The position numbers and the translations under genes are program-made. From positions 1-10,189 of the forward strand of contig NZ_JAUMUL010000085.1 of assembly GCF_030530635.1 (NCBI RefSeq): a stretch of DNA of 10,189 nucleotides, written 5' to 3'. The notes beneath the pieces were generated by a model. The model made no database searches. It was not told the origin of the DNA and was given only the letters and a program-made list of their open reading frames with translations. Below, one piece after another: positions 5,452 to 10,189 of this stretch; position 1 is the stretch's first letter, and every line of letters starts with the position of its first letter. The stretch comes from Actinomyces sp. (lineage in GTDB: Bacteria > Actinomycetota > Actinomycetes > Actinomycetales > Actinomycetaceae).

Positions 5452-6869
5452 GAGTCCCGTGCCTTCTCCCCGGTTCCGAGCAGCCATGCCGCGGCGAAGG
5501 CGACCACCACCGAGAAGACCGCCACCCCGATCGCCCCGTAGAAGTTCGACATTGAACCGTCGGCAGGGATGTAGGCGGGCAGTGAGGCGAAGCTCGGGCT
5601 GGCGATGACGTACTGGGTGGTGCCCAGCAGGCCGGCCAGCAGTCCTCCGGCGCCACCGCCGATGACGGCGGCGATCAACGGGCGGCGCAGCGGGAACAGG
5701 ACGCCGTAGACGCCCGGCTCGGTAATGCCCAGCAGGCCGGTGATGCCGGCGGAGATCGCCACGGACCTGGTTTTGATTTGCCGGGACCTGAGCCCCACGG
5801 CGAGGCAGGCGGCGCCCACGGACACGTTCGCCGCCAGCATGCCGGCCATCACCAGCGGATCGCCGCCAACCGAATCGAACAGGGCGAAGATCACCGGGTA
5901 AAGCGCATTGTTCATGCCGAAGAACACCAGGAACGGCGTCGTCGCCCCAATGGTGAGCACGGCCAGCGGCGGTGCGGCGTGGTAGATCGCGGTCACGCCG
6001 GTGGCCAGCCAGCCGCCGAGCACGTTGCCTATCGGTCCCAGCGCCAGCAGCGTCACCGGGACCGTCACCAGCATGGTCAGCAACGGCAGAAAGACCGCGC
6101 GCAGCGCCCCGGGCAGAATGCGCCCGAATCCGCGGTACACCAGGCTCATGAACAGCACGCCCAGAATGATCGGGAACACCGTGGTGTTGTAGGTGACCTG
6201 GGCTACCGGGAGCCCCACGAAGGTCAGCTCTTCCGCCCCATTAATCGTCTCGTACAGCAGTACCGTGCCGAGGAAGGCACCCAGGTAGCCGTCCACGTTG
6301 AGTTTGCGTGCGGCGCTGAACCCGATGAAGACCGGCAGGAAGTAGAAGGCGGCCTGGTTGACGGCGTAGAAGACCTGGTAGGTGCCGGAGGTGTCGGCGA
6401 CGTGGAAGAAGTTCGTCAGCACCGTCAGCACGGCCCCGGTCAGGCCGCCCGCGATCAGCACAGGAATAACCGGTGAGAACGTGCCCCCGATGAAGTCCAG
6501 GACGGTGGTCATCCAGCCGCGCCGTCCCTGCTCCCCCGCCTCGTCGCTCCCCGCGGAGTGGTGGGCGTCCTGCGCCGCGGCCTGTTCGTCGACGACGCCA
6601 CCGGCGGATTCGAAGTCGCCGAGCTGCACGAATTCGTGGTACAGGTCGGTCGCCTCCGGGCCGATCACGATCTGATACTGGCCGTTGCGCTTGACCAGCC
6701 CCAGCACCCCGTCGCGACCCGTGATGGCGGCCTCATCGATTTTCGACGCGTCTCTTGCCGTCAGGCGCAGACGCGTGTAGCAGTGAGCCGCCGCCAAGAT
6801 ATTCGCCTCGCCGCCCATGTATTCGATCAGGTCGCGGCTGAGCGCGATGCGGTCCTCCTTTACCCCCAT
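5448..6869 (-). CDS. PTS beta-glucoside-type EIIBC permease (no EIIA domain)
   Basis: The 473-residue sugar transporter/phosphotransferase has an EIIB domain (about 8-85) with the phosphorylatable Cys in AHCYTRLRL (C30). A hydrophilic Ala/Glu-rich linker (about 88-118) follows, then a multi-helix EIIC domain (about 120-465) with FFGMNNALYPVIFALFD and GITEPGVYGVLFP (GITEP at 381-385), characteristic of the glucoside EIIC family. EIIBCA homologues of about 620 residues carry a C-terminal EIIA. Here the protein ends cleanly after EIIC, so an EIIA must come from elsewhere. The ATG at 6869 is chosen because it overlaps the upstream glucosidase stop (TGATG) and gives the usual EIIB N-terminus. An in-frame ATG at 6893 would add eight residues. 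Pairing with the phospho-glucosidase supports aryl-beta-glucosides or cellobiose as substrates. The stop TAA at 5450-5448 overlaps the permease stop. Confidence 0.92.
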   Translation of the reverse strand: MGVKEDRIALSRDLIEYMGGEANILAAAHCYTRLRLTARDASKIDEAAITGRDGVLGLVKRNGQYQIVIGPEATDLYHEFVQLGDFESAGGVVDEQAAAQDAHHSAGSDEAGEQGRRGWMTTVLDFIGGTFSPVIPVLIAGGLTGAVLTVLTNFFHVADTSGTYQVFYAVNQAAFYFLPVFIGFSAARKLNVDGYLGAFLGTVLLYETINGAEELTFVGLPVAQVTYNTTVFPIILGVLFMSLVYRGFGRILPGALRAVFLPLLTMLVTVPVTLLALGPIGNVLGGWLATGVTAIYHAAPPLAVLTIGATTPFLVFFGMNNALYPVIFALFDSVGGDPLVMAGMLAANVSVGAACLAVGLRSRQIKTRSVAISAGITGLLGITEPGVYGVLFPLRRPLIAAVIGGGAGGLLAGLLGTTQYVIASPSFASLPAYIPADGSMSNFYGAIGVAVFSVVVAFAAAWLLGTGEKARDS

Positions 6870-8341
6870 CAGTTGCTCATCTCCTTGCCCCACTGCGTCG
6901 CCCCGGAGGCAATGAAGGACTGGTACCAGTAGTAGGAGTCCTTGGGTATGCGGGTCAGGGCCAGGGTGGAGACGTCATCGGTCGCCTGCTGCTCCTCATC
7001 GGTGGTGTCGATGAAGACGAAGCCGTACCGCTTCGCCATCCCATTGCCGGTGGACAGCAGGTCGGTGAAGGTCCAGGCGTTATAGCCGAAGACGTCGACG
7101 CCGTCCTCAATGGCCAAGCCGATCTGGTAGAGGTTGTCCCGGATGTAGTTCAAGCGCTGCGGATCATGGACCTTCCCGTCGGGGCTCTTGGACTCGTGGG
7201 CGCCCAGCCCGTTCTCGGTGATAACCATCGGCAGCCGATAGTGGTCCCAGAGGTAGCGCAGGGCGTAGCGCATCGCGACCGGGTCGATCTCCCAGTCCCA
7301 GTCGGTGTACTCGACGTAAGGATTGCGGGTGAGGGCGTACTGGCCGGGAACCACCGGGAAAGTGAGTTCCCCCTTCTTACCGGACGCGTTCAGCAGATAG
7401 TCCTGCGGCTCGGCGTCGGCCGGGGCGTGCCTGGCCGTATTGGACCGGTAGCAGTTGACCGCGAGGAAGTCGCTCTTCGCCCGCTTCATCGTCTCGATGT
7501 CGCCCGGCCGGATATCCGGGTCGATGTCGTGGTTGCGCCAGTAGTTGTACAGGAAGGGCGAGTAGTCTCCGTGGGCGTAGGTGTCGCACCAGATCTTCTC
7601 GGTGAACTCCTCCGCGTTCATTGCGGCGATCTGGTCCTCGGGGCGGCAGGTCTCGGGGTAGATCGGCACGTAGCCGGGAACCGGGCCGATCTTGCCGCCG
7701 TCAACAACTTCGTGGCACAGGTTGACGGCCGTGGCGTGGCAGAGGTTCATAATGTGGTTGATTCGCCACTTGTCCCGGAACCAGTCCTCGACGCCCTTGG
7801 ATACGCCGAGCCAGTCGCCGTAGCAGATCTGCATGTTCTGCTCATTGATACTGAGCCAGTACTTGACGCGATCGCCAAAGACCTCGAAGCAGGTGCGCGC
7901 ATAGTGCGCGAAGGCGGGAATGATCTCGCGCGACCGCCAGCCGCCCAGCTCCTCCTCGACCCACACCGGCATGTCGTAGTGGTACAGGGTGACGATCGGA
8001 GTGATGCCGGCCGCCAACAGCTCGTCGATCAGCCGATCGTAGAAGCCGATGCCGCTGGGGTTCACGGCGCCGTCGGCGACCGGGATGATACGCGGCCAGG
8101 CGATCGAGAAGCGGTAGCTGGTCAGGCCGCACTCCTTCATGAGCGCGACGTCCTCGCCGTAGCGGTGGTAGTGGTCCGCGGTGAACTTGTTATCCACGAA
8201 CGGGGCCTTCTTCTGTGAGTTGAGGTCGATGATCGCGGGTGTGCGGCCGCCCTCGGTGGTGGCGCCCTCAACCTGCCAGGCGGCGCTGGAGGCGCCGAAT
8301 AAGAAGCCCTCAGGAAAACGGGGATTCCAGTCGTAGTGCAT
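6869..8341 (-). CDS. 6-phospho-beta-glucosidase (GH1)
   Basis: The 490-residue cytoplasmic enzyme hydrolyses 6-phospho-beta-glucosides delivered by the PTS to glucose 6-phosphate and an aglycone or sugar. The GH1 N-terminal signature FPEGFLFGASSAAWQVEGA is at 9-27. The acid/base Glu lies in YWLSINEQNM (E167) and the nucleophile in MVITENGLGAHE (E376). The phosphate-binding loop SxxxxxxKRYGF is present (S430, K437, Y439), which separates 6-phospho- from plain beta-glucosidases. NEQ replaces the common NEP, but phospho-glucosidases such as AscB have NEI there. The length is normal and the gene looks intact. The ATG at 8341 has AAGGAG 7 nt upstream; the frame is open to 8383 but that part is leader. 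The stop overlaps the start of the EIIBC gene. It is likely controlled by the RpiR-type regulator encoded upstream, through the palindrome at 8409-8429. Confidence 0.93.
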   Translation of the reverse strand: MHYDWNPRFPEGFLFGASSAAWQVEGATTEGGRTPAIIDLNSQKKAPFVDNKFTADHYHRYGEDVALMKECGLTSYRFSIAWPRIIPVADGAVNPSGIGFYDRLIDELLAAGITPIVTLYHYDMPVWVEEELGGWRSREIIPAFAHYARTCFEVFGDRVKYWLSINEQNMQICYGDWLGVSKGVEDWFRDKWRINHIMNLCHATAVNLCHEVVDGGKIGPVPGYVPIYPETCRPEDQIAAMNAEEFTEKIWCDTYAHGDYSPFLYNYWRNHDIDPDIRPGDIETMKRAKSDFLAVNCYRSNTARHAPADAEPQDYLLNASGKKGELTFPVVPGQYALTRNPYVEYTDWDWEIDPVAMRYALRYLWDHYRLPMVITENGLGAHESKSPDGKVHDPQRLNYIRDNLYQIGLAIEDGVDVFGYNAWTFTDLLSTGNGMAKRYGFVFIDTTDEEQQATDDVSTLALTRIPKDSYYWYQSFIASGATQWGKEMSN

Positions 8342-8351
8342 GTGCCATCTC

Positions 8352-8385
8352 CTTTGAAATGCACCGGCGTGGTGGTGCTTCAAAG
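8352..8385 (-). promoter_or_regulatory. Inverted repeat overlapping the ribosome site of the glucosidase gene
   Basis: On the + strand: CTTTGAA (8352-8358), a 2-nt bulge, GCACC (8361-8365), an 8-nt loop, GGTGC (8374-8378), TTCAAAG (8379-8385). This is a 12-bp stem. Read as mRNA, its 3' arm shares AAAG with the AAAGGAG ribosome site (8355-8349), so the folded RNA would partly hide it. Alternatively it is a second DNA operator, because a -10-like TAACTT (8388-8383) would start transcription inside the right arm. The sequence alone does not decide between these. Confidence 0.5.
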
Positions 8386-8408
8386 TTAGGAGTGGTCCGC
8401 CCAGCCTC

Positions 8409-8429
8409 GGGGTTCAGATTCTGAACCCC
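8409..8429. promoter_or_regulatory. Perfect 21-bp palindrome, candidate operator of the beta-glucoside operon
   Basis: Arms GGGGTTCAGA (8409-8418) and TCTGAACCCC (8420-8429) surround a single T. It lies 68 nt upstream of the glucosidase start, between regulator and operon. No T-run follows on either strand, so a terminator is unlikely. RpiR-family regulators bind dyads of this size, which makes the regulator encoded at 8523-9401 the natural ligand. I found no second copy in front of the regulator gene itself. Confidence 0.65.
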
Positions 8430-8437
8430 CGCTGTCC

Positions 8438-8455
8438 GTCGTCGGCGTCGTCGGC
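8438..8455. repeat. 9-bp tandem duplication in the regulator-glucosidase spacer
   Basis: GTCGTCGGC occurs twice head to tail (8438-8446, 8447-8455). The block can also fold through CCGTCG (8436-8441) and CGACGG (8455-8460), a 6-bp stem 63 nt after the regulator stop. It may serve as a weak terminator for the regulator transcript. No T-run is present. Confidence 0.35.
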
Positions 8456-8522
8456 GACGGCGGAACCATCTCCACCCAATGCGGCAGTTCCCTCCCTACT
8501 CGCGTGGCATGTGCGCACACCC

Positions 8523-9401
8523 TCAGTCCAGAACGCCGTCGCCGGGATGCCAGCCGGGTTCGAGGGAGCGCCGCACCGGCGCCGAGGCGAGGTATCGCCG
8601 CGTGTACTGGCTGTAGACCAGGTCGAAGAACACGCTCACCCCGTACTTCGAATACACGCTTCTGCGTCCCTGGAGGTCCTCGCTACTGAGGTAGATGATC
8701 CGGTCGAACAGGGGATGCAGCTCCGCCGAGCGGTTGGTGGTCAGCACCGTGGTGCGTGCACGCAGTGTTCGCAGCTGCTTAGAGGCCGCCTTGGCGTAGT
8801 TTCCGGTCACCGACACCACCACGATCAGATCCTTGGAGGTGATTGCTTCGAGCATCGCCGGGTCCCCGGAGCCCTCAGTCAAGACATGGACGAGCTTGCC
8901 GCCGTAGAGCATGGCCTGTTGAAACTCGCGCACACTCATGGATGAGAAGTCTGAGGCGAGGCACACCACCTCGCGCGCACGGTGCAGATCCTCCACGAAC
9001 TCGTGCACCCCTCGGGAGGCCGCGACATCACGAATGTCGGAGAGCATGCGGACTATACGCGTAGACAGGTAGGCGTCGAACCCGGGTTCGTTCGCGTAGT
9101 CGACGAAGTACCGCCAGTGCAGTTGCCATTCGTAGGCGGCCGCCTTGACCCCAGTGAAGGTCTCGAAGCCGATCGCCTTGCAGAAACGGCGGATGCTCGA
9201 CCTCGAGATGGAGCATTCCTCGGCCACCTCGTAGACGTTCAGCCGGGGCAGGTCATCGAAGTGCTCCAGCAAGTACTTTGACAGCACGTAGCCGGGCGTG
9301 CCGACCTCGGCTACGTTGAAGGCCCCCAGGAGTGCATTGAGCAGGCTGAAGTGCTTGAGCGAGAAGTGGTCCCCATATTCGGGAAGGTCGATCGACGGCA
9401 C
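8523..9401 (-). CDS. MurR/RpiR-family transcriptional regulator (HTH + SIS)
   Basis: The 292-residue DNA-binding protein has an N-terminal RpiR helix-turn-helix domain (about 15-90) with YVLSKYLLEHFDDLPRLNVY and the recognition region VAEECSISRSSIRRFCKAIGF (59-79). A C-terminal SIS sugar-phosphate-binding domain (about 130-250) contains ASDFSSMSVREFQQAML, KDLIVVVSVTGNYAKA and TVLTTNRSAELHPLFDRIIYL. SIS regulators sense phosphosugars. Its place immediately upstream of and co-oriented with the phospho-glucosidase/PTS genes makes it their likely local regulator, sensing an imported 6-phospho-glucoside or a glycolytic phosphosugar. GTG at 9401 is chosen because GGAGG (9413-9409) lies 7 nt upstream. 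The frame extends to another GTG at 9446 without a comparable ribosome site. Whether it represses or activates cannot be told. Confidence 0.85.
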   Translation of the reverse strand: MPSIDLPEYGDHFSLKHFSLLNALLGAFNVAEVGTPGYVLSKYLLEHFDDLPRLNVYEVAEECSISRSSIRRFCKAIGFETFTGVKAAAYEWQLHWRYFVDYANEPGFDAYLSTRIVRMLSDIRDVAASRGVHEFVEDLHRAREVVCLASDFSSMSVREFQQAMLYGGKLVHVLTEGSGDPAMLEAITSKDLIVVVSVTGNYAKAASKQLRTLRARTTVLTTNRSAELHPLFDRIIYLSSEDLQGRRSVYSKYGVSVFFDLVYSQYTRRYLASAPVRRSLEPGWHPGDGVLD

Positions 9402-9643
9402 CTCTCCCCCTCCGCCCCACACCCGAACGGATGAAACGATCGTCACAATCCCTCAGGAAACTGTACTCCAGGCCTCGCGCAAGTCCCACAGGCGAGGACC
9501 GGCCATTGGCTCTCCCACATAGCCGGACTGCACGCCCTCATGCGTCCCACGCGCCGCGGGGACGCCCGCGCTGCCCAGCCGAATAAACCTGAGCCACTGG
9601 CAGGCGACCAACTCCCGGCCAGCGGCAGGTCACCAGAATTACT

Positions 9644-9665
9644 GGCTCTTCCGGTTTGAGGGTGT
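9644..9665 (+). mobile_element. Possible solo end of an ISL3-family element
   Basis: GGCTCTTCCGGTTTGAGGG, starting at 9644, resembles the outer inverted repeats of ISL3-family elements, which commonly begin GG(C/T)TCTT. If real, the element extended to the right. No matching opposite end, no transposase and no target duplication is visible, so this is at most a solo end. Recognition is from memory of the family consensus. Confidence 0.3.
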
Positions 9666-9700
9666 GGTGGTTGTGGTGGGCTGCGGCAGAGCTGTCGCCG

Positions 9701-9714
9701 ATGTCCTGAGACAT
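9701..9714. repeat. Small dyad ATGTC-CTGA-GACAT
   Basis: This is a perfect 5-bp inverted repeat with a 4-bp centre. On the - strand it reads ATGTCTCAGGACAT. Similar wording occurs at some actinobacterial insertion-sequence ends, which fits other mobile-element debris in this stretch. It is too short to assign. Confidence 0.3.
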
Positions 9715-9749
9715 GACACGGGGTGGGGTGTCTGGAGTGCCGGTTGGGC

Positions 9750-9823
9750 GTTAACAACGCTACTTAACGTTCTGCTGTATACCTGCGGGGGCCTTCAGCA
9801 GACGGTTAACCGGCGTTGTTAAC
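9750..9823. repeat. 74-bp nested inverted repeat (long imperfect hairpin/cruciform)
   Basis: The outer arms GTTAACAACGC (9750-9760) and GCGTTGTTAAC (9813-9823) match over 11 of 11 bases. Inside, TTAAC (9764-9768) pairs with GTTAA (9805-9809) and TCTGCTG (9771-9777) with CAGCAGA (9796-9802), leaving an 18-nt loop. In total 23 bp of stem are interrupted by a 3-nt and a 2-nt internal loop. GTTAAC occurs three times. No T-run follows and no gene ends nearby, so a simple terminator is unlikely. A recombination or attachment site, a transposon end, or a folded RNA are all possible. Confidence 0.7.
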
Positions 9824-9870
9824 CCCGAAGCGGCGTAGCAAACCGGAAAGCGGCGTTGCAGATGGGCCCG
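9811..9870 (+). repeat. Three degenerate 20-bp-period direct repeats
   Basis: CGGCGTTG, CGGCGTAG and CGGCGTTG begin at 9811, 9831 and 9851, exactly 20 bp apart. The first two 20-mers agree at 14 of 20 positions. The third agrees with the second in its first ten bases except one, then diverges. The period is two helical turns, so repeated protein-binding sites (iteron-like) are possible. The first copy overlaps the right arm of the 74-bp inverted repeat. Confidence 0.4.
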
Positions 9871-10034
9871 TTTCCAAGCACCGGAGTTGCAGGCAGCCAA
9901 GTGCGGCCGGGTCCGGCACGGTTGAACCGGCAGGCTCGCCGCGTCCTTCACCCCGCAACACGCCAGCCACCACAGCCATGAGTACGAAGAGCCGGTTCGG
10001 GTGGGTCGGTGGGGGATGTTCGACGACGCCGGTT

Positions 10035-10154
10035 GGTCCTCGACGCCACCGCCCGGCCCGACGAGTCCTTGCCCGCCCGAGAACGACCCCGCCGCCCCGA
10101 ACACGTCCCTATCAGCCCGAGAACGACCTGCGCTGGTCGAACACGTCCTCATGA
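10035..10154 (+). repeat. 40-bp tandem repeat, two good copies plus a degenerate one
   Basis: Copies at 10075-10114 and 10115-10154 share GCCCGAGAACGACC at the start and CGAACACGTCC in the second half. They differ mainly at unit positions 15-23 and in the last five bases. A third copy begins GCCCGA at 10155 and breaks off. The preceding 40 bp (10035-10074) is a weak relative, with CCCGACGAGTCCTT in place of CCCGAACACGTCCCT. The period is not a multiple of three, which argues against a protein repeat. Confidence 0.65.
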
Positions 10155-10189
10155 GCCCGAAACCCTACCGAATGTGGAGGGTTTGGGGC
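10155..10189. repeat. Hairpin at the right edge of the window
   Basis: GCCC (10155-10158) and AAACCCT (10160-10166) pair with AGGGTTT (10178-10184) and GGGC (10186-10189), with one G-G mismatch and an 11-nt loop. It starts exactly where the 40-bp tandem repeats break off. The window ends at its foot, so a following T-run (terminator) or element end cannot be judged. Confidence 0.5.

Larger units (their letters stand above)
9402..10189. other. Gene-free accessory region rich in repeats and dyads
   Basis: I find no protein gene I would support in these 788 nt. The open frames on both strands (for example 9443-9757 and 9760-10152 on -, 9816-10154 on +) are Arg/Pro/Ser-rich, lack domains, and have no credible start sites. 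What is present: a possible regulator promoter (-10-like TACAGT at 9465-9460 on -, poor -35), an ISL3-like end (9644), a small dyad (9701-9714), a large nested inverted repeat (9750-9823), 20-bp-period repeats (9811-9858), a dyad CGGTT-G-AACCG (9919-9929), 40-bp tandem repeats (10075-10154) and a hairpin at the right edge. Confidence 0.6.

Noticed and set aside
7166..8218. 350-codon open frame on the + strand
   Set aside because: It lies entirely antisense to the GH1 phospho-glucosidase gene, has Val/Asp/Gly-rich shadow composition, and has no domain.
8409..8429. Terminator of the RpiR-type gene
   Set aside because: The palindrome has a one-base centre, no U-tract on the - strand side, and sits 94 nt past the stop. 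An operator explains it better.
9443..9757. 104-codon open frame on the - strand
   Set aside because: Its Pro/Ser/Arg-rich sequence has no domain and no ribosome site, and it covers the ISL3-like end and the dyad at 9701.
9750..9823. Ordinary Rho-independent terminator
   Set aside because: No T-run follows on either strand and no supported gene ends beside it.
9760..10154. Open frames on both strands of about 110-130 codons
   Set aside because: They cross the inverted repeat and the 40-bp repeats, whose period is not a multiple of three, and they show no recognisable protein features.
10035..10189. CRISPR-like array
   Set aside because: The repeats are directly tandem with a 40-bp period and no unique spacers of regular length. 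No cas gene is visible.

Overview
The window is high-G+C actinobacterial accessory DNA, most like Actinomyces or a relative. This is inferred from base composition, from ATGA-overlapped operons, and from the gene families (MauE-like, PadR/ABC/FtsX, RpiR plus a beta-glucoside PTS). No rRNA or tRNA gene is available to confirm it.

Layout: (1) 1-1030 is an insertion-sequence graveyard. A heavily frameshifted IS3-type transposase (+) runs directly into the first ~30 codons of a second, opposite-strand integrase-type transposase. (2) 1034-2057 holds a recognisable promoter with an overlapping palindrome. It drives a frame-broken small gene that appears to encode a twin-arginine-exported peptide with a CxxC-x4-C-x6-C tail, followed by a MauE/DoxX-like membrane protein with a CGC motif. 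(3) 2203-5451 is a self-regulated export operon: a PadR operator and a probably leaderless padR gene, an ABC ATPase, and an FtsX-type permease, each overlapping the next by ATGA. The permease has lost its C-terminal membrane segments and probably an internal piece. (4) 5448-9401 (-) is a beta-glucoside uptake locus: an RpiR-type regulator, a perfect 21-bp palindrome as candidate operator, a GH1 6-phospho-beta-glucosidase, and a PTS EIIBC permease coupled by TGATG. (5) 9402-10189 has no convincing gene but carries a nested 74-bp inverted repeat, 20-bp and 40-bp period repeats, and an ISL3-like end.

How the genes work together: the PTS permease would import and phosphorylate beta-glucosides, and the GH1 enzyme would split the 6-phospho-sugar. 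The RpiR protein would sense a sugar phosphate through its SIS domain and control the operon through the palindrome. The PadR/ABC module looks like a small drug- or peptide-efflux unit controlled by PadR, but the shortened permease may make it non-functional. The PTS locus abuts the broken permease with overlapping stop codons, which marks a likely recombination junction.

The best candidate for something undescribed is the Cys-containing exported peptide next to the MauE-like protein at 1034-2057, although here the peptide gene is broken by two apparent single-base losses.
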